Below the pieces are notes generated by a model, which was not told where the DNA came from, did not search any database, and worked only from the letters and a program-made list of their open reading frames with translations. A stretch of 30,820 bases of DNA from JAPLKB01 sp964429485 (lineage in GTDB: Bacteria > Desulfobacterota > Syntrophorhabdia > Syntrophorhabdales > Syntrophorhabdaceae). Below are positions 1 to 8,626 of the stretch, piece after piece. Both the position numbers and the translations under genes were made by a program. The stretch lies in assembly GCA_964429485.1 (NCBI GenBank), contig CAYSBW010000025.1, forward strand, positions 1 through 30,820. Reading direction: 5' to 3'. Numbering within the stretch: position 1 is the first letter of the stretch; each line of letters starts with the position of its first letter.

Positions 1-939
1 GATTTAACAGATGGAGAGGCATACCTCCAAGTGCCGGAAAATATACCTTTCAGGATAAAAGATCTGGTTCAAAGTGTTTCCTCAGGAAGAGACATAGAAG
101 AAGATATGCGATTGATATATGGATTTTTAAACAACGGTTCATTCAAGTATTCCCTTGAAAACCTGCCGGTTTCAAGGACGCCTCTCGAAGATTTTTTATT
201 TAATGTTAAGAGCGGCAATTGTGAATATTTTGCATCAGCCTATGCGATTATGTTGAGAATTGCAGGAATTCCTTCCCGACTGGTTGGCGGGTACAGGGGG
301 GGATATTACAATAACATTGGAGGATATTATATTGTGCCGCAAAAAAATGCCCATGTCTGGGTAGAGGTTTATGTAAAAAATAAAGGCTGGAAAAGGATTG
401 ATCCCACGCCGGCAGGTGCAGAGGCTTTTTCATTGCCTGTAAAGGGAGGCAATTTGCTTTTCAGGATGAATATGTTTCTTGATACAATAAACTATTACTG
501 GTTTTCCTTTGTTATAAATTATAATTTTGAGAGACAGTTGAATATATTGAATTCATTCCGGAGAGCATTTAAAAAATCTTCTATTTCAATTACTGTTAAT
601 AAGAAAAGAGCAATTGAATACGGGATTGTTATTTTTCTTGCAGCAGCAGCAATGTCAGCGGTTTACCTGATTGTTATAAAATCCTTGAAAAGAGAAACTG
701 CAGAGAAACAAATTCTTTTGAGATTCCTGAATAGAATGGAAAAATTGGGATACAGGAAAAATAAATCCCAGGGACTTGAAGAGTTTGTTTTAACTATTGA
801 AAATTGCAGTGTAAGAATGGGTGCCATGAATTTTGTGAGAGAATTTGAAAAACTGTTTTATCAGGACAGGGCATTTAGAGAAAATAACATAAAAGATTTG
901 AAGAAAATGATAGATGTGCTTGATTATAAGAATCAGTGA
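1..939 (+). CDS. TgpA-like membrane transglutaminase, C-terminal part (5' end outside window)
   Basis: The frame is open from the first base, so the protein starts outside the window; the GTG at 31 is internal. The visible 312 residues hold a transglutaminase-like fold with the expected triad: Cys in GNCEYFA (codon 220-222), His in NAHVWVEVYV and Asp in DPTP. A membrane helix follows (about visible residues 209-228), then a soluble tail resembling the C-terminal region (DUF4129) of DUF3488/transglutaminase proteins. In that family several N-terminal membrane helices precede the catalytic domain, which faces the periplasm; they would lie upstream of this window. The substrate is unknown. Such genes often follow a MoxR ATPase and a DUF58 gene, which cannot be checked here. 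The family call is firm and the physiological role is not. Confidence 0.85.
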   Translation, partial: DLTDGEAYLQVPENIPFRIKDLVQSVSSGRDIEEDMRLIYGFLNNGSFKYSLENLPVSRTPLEDFLFNVKSGNCEYFASAYAIMLRIAGIPSRLVGGYRGGYYNNIGGYYIVPQKNAHVWVEVYVKNKGWKRIDPTPAGAEAFSLPVKGGNLLFRMNMFLDTINYYWFSFVINYNFERQLNILNSFRRAFKKSSISITVNKKRAIEYGIVIFLAAAAMSAVYLIVIKSLKRETAEKQILLRFLNRMEKLGYRKNKSQGLEEFVLTIENCSVRMGAMNFVREFEKLFYQDRAFRENNIKDLKKMIDVLDYKNQ

Positions 940-970
940 TTGTTTATAGTTTTTTTTCTTATAAGCGTAT

Positions 971-1010
971 TTTCATGTATTACACTGACACCTTCCTTAT
1001 GACAAATTTG
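971..1010 (+). repeat. Dispersed intergenic repeat, copy A
   Basis: The core CTGACACCTTCCTTATGA starts at 985, and the sequence before it (TTTTCATGTATTACA) also resembles the copy at 7616-7686. It belongs to a family of short degenerate repeats seen at five intergenic places in this window. It sits about 30 bases after the transglutaminase stop codon. Confidence 0.45.
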
Positions 1011-1194
1011 AGAGAATAATTGAGGAATTTTTGAGGATATAACACCTTAAATAAAAATAAATGTTTCATGGATGATAAACCGGCTGGTTTATATGAATAA
1101 TATTTTGTTACCCAGTTAAATTATTTGTTGTATAATTAGAACAGGTGAGAACAATGAAGGTAATGATGTTATATAGCCAACTAAATCCTACCCC

Positions 1195-1276
1195 ATGCAT
1201 GGCGCGCCATTATTCAATCTGCTGATACCCCACCCCCCCTAATGTCAGCGATTTACCAAAAAGGTGTGCCATGCAT
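1195..1276. repeat. Inverted repeat with 14-base arms
   Basis: Left arm ATGCATGGCGCGCC (1195-1208) and right arm GGTGTGCCATGCAT (1263-1276) are reverse complements except at two bases, separated by 54 bases. It could form a cruciform or long hairpin, or be the remains of a small mobile element. No gene lies between the arms. Confidence 0.5.
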
Positions 1277-1400
1277 TCAAAAAATGTATTCCTGCTCGTT
1301 TTCTTAATTTTGGTAAAAGCAATACGATTTTTGCTTGGAGGACATACTTTCTGGTGCCTTTAGTTAATAAAATTCGGGTTTAAAAGTGTTTAAATAGAAA

Positions 1401-4211
1401 TTAAAGATGACAGACACTTATAAAAGGGCATGTTGTGCAGAGTTCGTCATCAAAGGGCTTGAAGGGTTTTGTAATATCAAGGATATCCTTTAATACAGTG
1501 CTTATTCCACACATGTATAAACTTAATGCAGATGTTCGGTCCTCGCCGTCCCTGTCTCTGAAAAGAAATTCTTCTTCATTATTTTTGAGTAGTATAAGTT
1601 TTGCATTAATGTTTTTTATTGGCACTGAAAACATGGAATGAAACATATATACATAAAGGGGCAACTGGAAGGATTGTATGTTCATGTGTATTTCTTCAAT
1701 AGAATTAAAATCCGTTTTTTTCAGAATATTGAATGGATATTGCCTGGCACTTCCTGTTTTGTAATCAATTATAATATTTTCCTTTTCATGGATGGGAACA
1801 TCCACGCGGTCGATCTTTCCTTTAAGCTGAAGAGGGATGTTATTGATATTTATGTTGCATCTGACAGTTTCTTCAAGATGGCTTATAATAAATGGCCCTG
1901 GAGCGCCATTTATATTTTTTTTCAAGAAACTTTCAAGTTTATAGGTTGTAAGTTTTTTAAAAAGATAATAGTCACCTGTAACGATTTTATTCTGGAAGGA
2001 TTTATCGATTATTTCATTGTTTTTCAAGAGTATTTCATTGTATTGCGAGGAATCAATCACTCTGTTCTTCAAATCTTTAAAGGTTTCGAAGAGGATCTGG
2101 TGTATAAGGTTCCCTCTGTCCATTACATCAATGTCTTCAGTTAGAAGGCGTTTTGGCTCAAAATTGAGGATGCTGCCATAATAAAACAATACAGGACATT
2201 TCACATAATTATCTATTGAAGATGGTGAATAAATCATGTTTTTTAGTTTTTCCAGTATTGTATTGCTTTTTTTTATGACAGGCAGATGTTTGTCTGCCTT
2301 GAGGTTGATCTTATAAACTTTATGTTCCACTGGAATAACATCAAGCTGTTTTTTCAATTTTTCCTGTTCCCACATGATCTGTTCGATGTACCTGCTTCTC
2401 TGTCTGTCTTCTGCGTCAATGTAGAGCAAATGCACATCTTTTGCTGATTTGATAAGACGGTAAAAATAATATCTGTAAATCTCTTCGTTAAATTCAGGTG
2501 ACGGGATGCCGAGATTTTCGTATATTCCCAAGGGTATAAGAGGATCTATGTTTTTTGCCTGCGGGATTATCCCTTCATTAACGTCAAGGATGAGAACAGT
2601 GTCAAAGGCTATGTTTCTTGATTCGAGAACCCCGATAATCTCAAGATCTTCAATGGGTTTTGTTTCAAAGGGCAAATTAATTTTTTTAAGTTCTTCCAAA
2701 ATGAAATTGCAGATAATCCTTTTATTTTCCATTTGATCAGGATGGAGAATTTCCTTTGAAAATTTAGCGTGTTTTAAATTTTCGAGATATTCAAATATCT
2801 GTCTGAAAATTTCACTTGAAAGCACGTAGGAACGGACTTCTGTATTCTTAATGATGAATACCATGGCTTTTTCCAATGCTTCTGACACTTCGAATAAATT
2901 TTTTGCCTCTGCAATTTCATTAAAAAACATTGCGTGAATTTGCTTAAGAGTTTTAAGCATATTGTTGTCAGTGAGTGCTTTACCCTGCAGTATGGATTCA
3001 ACTTCTGCCAGCCCAATGAAAGCCTTTCCTGAGATGACTCCTGATTTGCTGTCAACAAGTGATTTTTCAATATGAAAAATGAAGGTTCTCATGTTTTTTT
3101 GAGTATTCAGGTTTTTTATAAAGGGGTGTAGAATTATCTGAAGATAACTGTTTGTTGAGTACAGGTTTCCTCTCCGCATTGTAAACTGGGCATCAAAAAT
3201 GCCATTTATTAAGTCAAATACAGATGTCCTGGCCAGGGGATATCCCAGAGAAATGTTGTACTTTGTATCAATCATATCAATTGAAAAGGTGAGAAGGGGA
3301 AAAAGTGTTTCTGACAAAGGGAGAACCAGGGCAGTTTTTTTTGATTTGACTTTTTCAAGTATTTCCCGGACTTTAACAATCTCAGAATGGGTATCAAAAC
3401 CTGTATATACTGAAAGAGCCGGATTTTTTGGACCTTTATGTTCAGTATATTCAACTCTGTAGCCAAGATAAGCAACGAAATCCTTGAGCACAGGCCATTC
3501 TTCAGGATCCCCTTCAAGAATCAATTTCCCCTTGCCTGTTTCGCATATATATTTGATCAGTGCTTTTTCGACACTGCTCAGCGCAAAAAATCCTGCAAAA
3601 TAGATTTCCTCAAATTCTGTAAAATCTATTTCTTTAATTATTTCAAGCGAGAAGAGATGTTTCAAACCACGGGTAAGGTATTTTTGCTCTTCCAGCAATA
3701 AATGAAAGGCTTTTCTCAACAGGCATATGTTGATCAGGAGAGCATTTATGCTTTCAGGTATGTCGTATCCTATTTTTGCATTGTTTTCCAGAGAATTGAG
3801 CTTTGCATCCGGTATGTTTTCCATATCAAGCTGGTTTATAAAATTGAGTATATAGTGTCCCCAGGAAAAAAATTCCCCGAAAGTTTTTTGTTTCAGGGCA
3901 TCTTTGTTAAAAGCCTTTAGTGACTGGACTGATTGATATAACAACCAGATGGCATCAGCATGGTCGATATCTGAATACTCGTAATATCTTTTTTTTGCAA
4001 TGTAATCTATAAAATCTTCTATGGAGAAGAAGACCGGCGAATAAAATGGGCTTTTAAAATGTTCTGCGAACAATTTTCTGAGATAGAGAGAAGGCCTTTT
4101 ACCTGGAAAAATAATGGCTGTTTTTGATAATTCCCTGTTGTCCCTGAGAACAAAATTCTTTATTACATCAATAAAATCAGCGCCAAATGGTACGGAATAT
4201 ATGGTCTTCAT
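1401..4211 (-). CDS. addB: AddB-like subunit: inactive helicase fold plus PD-(D/E)XK nuclease with Fe-S cysteines
   Basis: 936 residues. By family knowledge AddB partners AddA in a complex that resects double-strand DNA ends for RecA. The C-terminal third carries a RecB-type nuclease: His about 704 in GNLIHQIL, Asp about 801 in GKIDRVD, and Asp 816/Lys 818 in IIDYKTG. Four cysteines are placed as in AddB-type 4Fe-4S clusters: one about residue 672 (YVKCPVLFYY) and three at the very end (925, 928, 934). The N-terminal two thirds look like a degenerate superfamily 1 helicase and lack a clear Walker A motif. The start overlaps the stop of the helicase gene by four bases (ATGA), with AAGGGA just upstream, so translation is probably coupled. 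A generic PD-(D/E)XK exonuclease label would also be acceptable. Confidence 0.85.
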   Translation of the reverse strand: MKTIYSVPFGADFIDVIKNFVLRDNRELSKTAIIFPGKRPSLYLRKLFAEHFKSPFYSPVFFSIEDFIDYIAKKRYYEYSDIDHADAIWLLYQSVQSLKAFNKDALKQKTFGEFFSWGHYILNFINQLDMENIPDAKLNSLENNAKIGYDIPESINALLINICLLRKAFHLLLEEQKYLTRGLKHLFSLEIIKEIDFTEFEEIYFAGFFALSSVEKALIKYICETGKGKLILEGDPEEWPVLKDFVAYLGYRVEYTEHKGPKNPALSVYTGFDTHSEIVKVREILEKVKSKKTALVLPLSETLFPLLTFSIDMIDTKYNISLGYPLARTSVFDLINGIFDAQFTMRRGNLYSTNSYLQIILHPFIKNLNTQKNMRTFIFHIEKSLVDSKSGVISGKAFIGLAEVESILQGKALTDNNMLKTLKQIHAMFFNEIAEAKNLFEVSEALEKAMVFIIKNTEVRSYVLSSEIFRQIFEYLENLKHAKFSKEILHPDQMENKRIICNFILEELKKINLPFETKPIEDLEIIGVLESRNIAFDTVLILDVNEGIIPQAKNIDPLIPLGIYENLGIPSPEFNEEIYRYYFYRLIKSAKDVHLLYIDAEDRQRSRYIEQIMWEQEKLKKQLDVIPVEHKVYKINLKADKHLPVIKKSNTILEKLKNMIYSPSSIDNYVKCPVLFYYGSILNFEPKRLLTEDIDVMDRGNLIHQILFETFKDLKNRVIDSSQYNEILLKNNEIIDKSFQNKIVTGDYYLFKKLTTYKLESFLKKNINGAPGPFIISHLEETVRCNININNIPLQLKGKIDRVDVPIHEKENIIIDYKTGSARQYPFNILKKTDFNSIEEIHMNIQSFQLPLYVYMFHSMFSVPIKNINAKLILLKNNEEEFLFRDRDGEDRTSALSLYMCGISTVLKDILDITKPFKPFDDELCTTCPFISVCHL

Positions 4212-7200
4212 ATTTCCCTTACAATCCCTTCATCAATATAGAGTATATATTTTTTTATTAATTTTCCTGGATGGATTTTTTCAAGTAGTTCACCGTAATG
4301 AGTAATTTGCCGGGAATGATCTGCCGAATATATTTCTCCTGTTTTGAAATCTACAATATCAATTCGAGGACCTGTTATTATTATCCTGTCAACTTTATAG
4401 GCATTGCCGGTAATGTCTGTTATTTCTTTTTCAGTATATATAAGAGCCTTATTATCAGGAGTAAAGAATTTTTTGAATTCAGGGTTGAGAAAAAACTTTG
4501 CAACGGTTTCTTTAATTTCAGAAGTATAAGGATGAAATGCATATTTTGCTATTCCGGCGGATATGCACGACTTTAGAAAATCTCCATATTCATCAGACAG
4601 TCTTTTAATCAGGGACAGGATGTAGTGGACTGTGTCACCCTTCTTTTTTGCGAATAGCTGCTCTTTAAAAAAAACAGTCATTTCTTCAGAATCTGTGTTG
4701 ATTTTTTTCATCCATTTTATATCATTTCCGATATTCCCAAATAAAAGGCTGTTTCTATCAGCTTTTTCATGTTCATTTTCTTTTTTTTCTTTATGTTTCT
4801 GTCCTGTATCTTCCCTATTATCCTTTGTGCCCCCTATGTTTTCTGCCCTGACCTCAGCGCCTATTTTAATGGTATTACTGTTTACATATTTTTTCATATC
4901 TTCCAGATTAAACAAGTAATCTATTAAATGATTTTTTTGCTTTTTTGATTCACTCAGAAAGATATAAAGTTCTTTTTCAGCTCTTGTGGAAGAGACGTAT
5001 ATATTGTTCAGCTCATCAAGGAGATACTCAGCCTCCTTTTGCTGATAAATATCCCCGAGTTTCTGCGAGAACCTTGTGAAGTCTTTTTTAATATAAAGTA
5101 ACTGGATATTCTTGCCTTCTTTTACAAAATATTTTGTTTTTCCTCCTGCATCTGAGGAACTGAAGGAGGTGAACTTTAAAAAAGGCAGTATTACCAAAGG
5201 AAATTGAAGTCCTTTTGCCCTGTGGATTGTCATGACTTTAACAGCATTTGTGCCTTCAAAGGTATTTAAAAGAAAGGGTTTTTCTCCTTCAGGCCTGTCC
5301 TGGAAGGTACTGATTGAATCATTGTTCCAGAATTGAAGGAATTTGTTCAGATTACTTCCTTCATAAATTTCTCTTTCTTTTATAAGCTCGCAAATATGCA
5401 TAAAAAAAGGTGCATCATCCGGAAATGATGTTAGTGCTTCCCATTTTTTCAGGAAGAGAACAACAAGTTCATAGAGTGGCAGATATCCTGCACGTTTAAA
5501 AAAATATTCAAAAAATTCATCCCATACGTGCTGATATTCATCCTGAAATTTTCTGTAAAGGAGATCCGGATTTCTTTCTGTTCTTATTTTTTCAATCCAT
5601 TGATTGATCCGTTCCACGGACAGCATGGTTTTTTTCTGAAATATAGTACCTGTAAGAAACCCTGCAAAGGCGAGATCATTATCCGGCGCATTGATGAAGC
5701 TTAAAAAGTTTATCATTTCCCTTATGCGGGGATTATTTCTTACATTAACAGTAAATTCTGATTCTACGCTGTAACCGGTTTCAAGAAGGGCTCTGACAAT
5801 AAGGCGTGCCTCCTCCTTTCTTCTGACAAGCACTGCAATATCCTTATCCCTGTAAATGCCTCTATTCTTAATATCACGTATCAACTGTATGAATCTGTTT
5901 TTGATTATTTCATTTATCTGAAGTTTAGAAAAGGAGTCTACATCATTATCTGTCGGATTTTCCCTGTCTCCATTGTTATCGGCAGTTATCTTTTCAATGG
6001 ATATATATCCCCGGCCTTCCTTTGTGCTTACAAATTGCTGCCAGGAGTCAGAGTATGTTTCAAGTATTGTTGATAAATTATACGGGGAGATTCCTTCAGT
6101 TGCAGATTCTATGAGTGATTTCAAACTGGAGCTTTTAAAAATGACATTGTTGAATTTTACAATGGACTCATCGCTTCTGTAGTTTTTTGAGAGTTTCAAT
6201 TCATAGACAGGATAGGTCTTGTATTTTTTTATTACATCATCAACAAGCTCTGATTTGCCGCCTCGCCACCTGTATATTGCCTGTTTCTTATCCCCGACAA
6301 GAAATAGAGTGCCGCCCCTGCTTAATGCCTCTTCTGCAAGAATTTCAATGTTTTTCCACTGCAGATGATTTGTATCCTGGAACTCATCTATTAGAAAATG
6401 GGAAAAATTTTCTGCAAGTGCGTAGTATATTTCAGGGACAAAATGTTCCCTGTCAAGTATCTGCTGCAACAGCGTGTTCAATTGTTCTATAAGTACAAGC
6501 TTTTTATTGTGGGTTATTTCTCTGTTCAGAATTTTTTTGAAAAGTAAATATATGTCTACATAGGATGAGAATTTTGATTCCGAGATAGTTTCAAAATAAA
6601 TTGAAAGAAGACTCAATATATTTTTCCATGAATTCTCATGCTCCATGTCAGGCTGAAGACTGTTTTTGTTCATGGATGCTTCGAGGCTTTGCCTCAGAAA
6701 ATAATTACTTAATTTATTACCGGTCTTTGCAGAAAGAGAGAATTTGTCCAGGGCATCAATGAATCTTTTTTCAGGCTTCATACCTTCAGTTTTTTTCAAA
6801 TAAGAGGATAATTCTGAAATTTCATTTTCAACTTTATTTTTAATGTTTCTGATGCCGGATATATTATCTTTATAAATAAAATCTGCATTTTCCTTAGCTT
6901 CTTCACCCCAGAACCCTGATATGATATCCCGGAGAAAGTCTTTAGGTATCCATTTTACGCGCTCTCCTTCCAATTCAATGTAGTTTTTCAAAAACCAGTC
7001 GAATTTTGCACGGACAACATCATCTTCCAGTATTTTTTGAAGACATTCCTGGAGAACAATATCAATGTAAGTGGCAGAGTCAATTGAGATATCAAAGTCA
7101 GGCAGCAGATCAAGTTTAAAAGTAGAAGCTTTCAGAGTCAGGTTGACAAAACTGTCAATAGTCCCGACATTAAAGTCATAGAAATTTTTAATCAACTCTT

Positions 7201-7567
7201 CAAAATTTCTTTCAATTGCTTCTTTAATCAGATTTTTAAAATTTTCTGAATTATTATTTCCGTCATTATTTATCCCTGTTCCACCTCCTGAGATCTCATC
7301 TATTGGTTTATTCAATGAGCCTTCAAAGGTCAGATCAAGTATAATCCTTTTCATCCAGTCTATAATCCGTGAACGCATTTCACGGGCAGCTTTATTTGTA
7401 AAGGTTATTGCCACAATATTTGATATGCGGGTTTTCCCCGGGTAACCTTCAGTCTTATCCAATAGAAGGAGCTGGAGGTAGCGCAGCGCAAGATTGTAAG
7501 TTTTTCCTGCTCCTGCAGAAGATTTTACAATCATTACCTGATGTGGTGTGCGTGGTTTTTCTGCCAT
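4208..7567 (-). CDS. addA: AddA-like UvrD-family helicase-nuclease
   Basis: 1119 residues, an ATP-dependent DNA translocase of superfamily 1A with a fused nuclease. Visible helicase motifs in order: Walker A SSAGAGKT (16-23), Ia ITFTNKAA, II LIDEFQDTN (392-400), III LVGDKKQAIYRWRG, IV SKNYRS (460-465), V MTIHRAKGLQFP, VI YVSSTRAEKELY. After a charged low-complexity linker rich in Lys, Glu and Asp comes a RecB-type nuclease: GDTVHYIL, VDRI (Asp 1060) and DFKTG (Asp 1073, Lys 1075). Both this and the downstream protein keep nuclease residues, which is the AddAB rather than RecBCD arrangement. First gene of a two-gene operon; no strong ribosome binding site is visible. The long insert between motifs Ia and II (about 70-390) is the usual place for the 1B subdomain. 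Confidence 0.88.
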   Translation of the reverse strand: MAEKPRTPHQVMIVKSSAGAGKTYNLALRYLQLLLLDKTEGYPGKTRISNIVAITFTNKAAREMRSRIIDWMKRIILDLTFEGSLNKPIDEISGGGTGINNDGNNNSENFKNLIKEAIERNFEELIKNFYDFNVGTIDSFVNLTLKASTFKLDLLPDFDISIDSATYIDIVLQECLQKILEDDVVRAKFDWFLKNYIELEGERVKWIPKDFLRDIISGFWGEEAKENADFIYKDNISGIRNIKNKVENEISELSSYLKKTEGMKPEKRFIDALDKFSLSAKTGNKLSNYFLRQSLEASMNKNSLQPDMEHENSWKNILSLLSIYFETISESKFSSYVDIYLLFKKILNREITHNKKLVLIEQLNTLLQQILDREHFVPEIYYALAENFSHFLIDEFQDTNHLQWKNIEILAEEALSRGGTLFLVGDKKQAIYRWRGGKSELVDDVIKKYKTYPVYELKLSKNYRSDESIVKFNNVIFKSSSLKSLIESATEGISPYNLSTILETYSDSWQQFVSTKEGRGYISIEKITADNNGDRENPTDNDVDSFSKLQINEIIKNRFIQLIRDIKNRGIYRDKDIAVLVRRKEEARLIVRALLETGYSVESEFTVNVRNNPRIREMINFLSFINAPDNDLAFAGFLTGTIFQKKTMLSVERINQWIEKIRTERNPDLLYRKFQDEYQHVWDEFFEYFFKRAGYLPLYELVVLFLKKWEALTSFPDDAPFFMHICELIKEREIYEGSNLNKFLQFWNNDSISTFQDRPEGEKPFLLNTFEGTNAVKVMTIHRAKGLQFPLVILPFLKFTSFSSSDAGGKTKYFVKEGKNIQLLYIKKDFTRFSQKLGDIYQQKEAEYLLDELNNIYVSSTRAEKELYIFLSESKKQKNHLIDYLFNLEDMKKYVNSNTIKIGAEVRAENIGGTKDNREDTGQKHKEKKENEHEKADRNSLLFGNIGNDIKWMKKINTDSEEMTVFFKEQLFAKKKGDTVHYILSLIKRLSDEYGDFLKSCISAGIAKYAFHPYTSEIKETVAKFFLNPEFKKFFTPDNKALIYTEKEITDITGNAYKVDRIIITGPRIDIVDFKTGEIYSADHSRQITHYGELLEKIHPGKLIKKYILYIDEGIVREI

Positions 7568-7990
7568 TTATAAATACTGCTCTGTTTTACCGGACTTTTC
7601 AATCCTTTTTTTAAAACCACATTTGCTAATAGTAAAGGTGTCAGGGCTATCCATGGGCAAATCATTGTAAAACGAGGAAGCCTGGTTTTTAGATGCTTTT
7701 CAAGTGAAAGTTCCAAAACCTAAACAGTGAGCATACATCAGCTTACACAGTGGACAAGGGGTGGGCTCACAGACTTTGTCAGTGGAGGGGGCGACTTAAG
7801 CCCCTGTAATTGCAGCTGCTGGAGAGAAAAGAGCGTGCTTGCGCGAAATGGTCTGATACATGAAACGAAATAAAATGACAAATCAGGGATTAATGTGTAA
7901 ATAAGATACCTGCCTTTAATTATACATGGAGGAGGTGATTAATCAGTACTGTGTTTTATGAAAGTCTCTATTTAACATGGAGGTAAAATA
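7568..7990. other. Intergenic region between divergent genes
   Basis: It holds a minus-strand copy of the dispersed repeat (7616-7686) and an unexplained GC-richer patch at about 7735-7850. The patch contains a GGGGC/GCCCC hairpin (7788-7792 with 7800-7804). A 48-codon frame from a GTG at 7727 to 7873 crosses it, with three cysteines in PCNCSC, but has no ribosome binding site, so it is not called as a gene. Two purine-rich ATGGAGG boxes (7926 and 7977) precede the nuclease gene; the second is its ribosome binding site. Confidence 0.5.
7616..7686 (-). repeat. Dispersed intergenic repeat, copy C
   Basis: Read on the minus strand it begins ACCAGGCTTCCT and continues through GGATAGCCCTGACACCTTT. 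It aligns over about 70 bases with the plus-strand copy at 17970-18038, the best pair in the family. Both share ACCAGGCTTCCT, TTTGC-CA-GGATA and a GA-ACCTT core at the same spacing. Confidence 0.5.
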
Positions 7991-8626
7991 TTGTACAATC
8001 CTCCCATGCAAAAAAATATTTTATTTATGATTTTCTTTTGTCTCACAGTGATTTTTACAGGCAATTCCTTTGCCAGGGAGTATGTGGTCAATAAGATTAT
8101 AGATGGAGATACTATCCGGCTTGACACAGGTGAGACTGTGAGATATCTGGGTATAGATGCGCCTGAAGTGTATGTCAAGGGAAAAGGCGCTGAATTTTAT
8201 GCAAGAGATGCTGCAAGATATAATAGAAAGCTCGTCTTAATGAAAAAGGTAAGACTTGAATATGATGTTGAAAAAAAAGACCAGTATGGAAGACTTCTTG
8301 CTTATGTTTTTGTTAAAAATACTTTTGTAAATGCCGAGCTTGTAAAACTTGGCTATGCGAAAGTAATGATCAAGCCGCCGAATTTAAAGCATAAGGATCT
8401 GTTATTAAACAATCAGAAAAAGGCAATGGCTGAGGAAAGAGGGCTATGGCAGGAAAAAAAGAAGGAAACCGAAACAATTTATACAGGCAATAAAAGAACC
8501 TATATCCTCCACAGACCATCATGTCCGGAAGCGGATAAAATCTCCAAGAAGAACAGGATTATTTTTCGAAGTCGTTCTGATGCGATAAAAGTGGGATATT
8601 CTCCCTGCAGAAAATGTAAACCATGA
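7991..8626 (+). CDS. Secreted thermonuclease (SNase) with Ada-like zinc-binding tail
   Basis: 211 residues from a TTG start, chosen because GGAGGT at 7979-7984 lies six bases before it; the ATG at 8006 is about 21 bases away. A hydrophobic signal segment (about residues 10-27, ending SFA) predicts export. The SNase domain follows: DGDTIRLD, then the residues matching the catalytic Arg-Glu-Arg of staphylococcal nuclease at Arg 51, Glu 59 (GIDAPE) and Arg 101 (QYGRLLAYVF). The last 45 residues have HRPSC and SPCRKCKP, like the zinc-binding domain of Ada found at the end of several SNases. The product should be a Ca2+-dependent nuclease acting outside the cytoplasm. It overlaps the next gene by four bases, so the two are probably co-translated. 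Confidence 0.88.
   Translation: MYNPPMQKNILFMIFFCLTVIFTGNSFAREYVVNKIIDGDTIRLDTGETVRYLGIDAPEVYVKGKGAEFYARDAARYNRKLVLMKKVRLEYDVEKKDQYGRLLAYVFVKNTFVNAELVKLGYAKVMIKPPNLKHKDLLLNNQKKAMAEERGLWQEKKKETETIYTGNKRTYILHRPSCPEADKISKKNRIIFRSRSDAIKVGYSPCRKCKP

Larger units (their letters stand above)
940..1400. other. Intergenic region between two converging genes
   Basis: No convincing gene. It holds a degenerate copy of a dispersed repeat (971-1010), a TATAAT at 1131-1136 without a well placed -35 box, and an imperfect inverted repeat at 1195-1276. A 23-codon frame (1154-1225) behind an AGGTGAG sequence is too short to call. Pyrimidine runs around 1229-1240 make the patch 1190-1276 more GC-rich than its surroundings. 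Confidence 0.6.

Noticed and set aside
1154..1225. 23-codon frame behind AGGTGAG in the gap after the transglutaminase gene
   Set aside because: Too short, no recognisable features, and it runs into the inverted repeat arm.
4208..7567. AddA-like gene as a phage-defence helicase
   Set aside because: The domain order and the adjoining AddB-like gene with Fe-S cysteines fit the housekeeping double-strand break repair complex, and no defence genes surround it.
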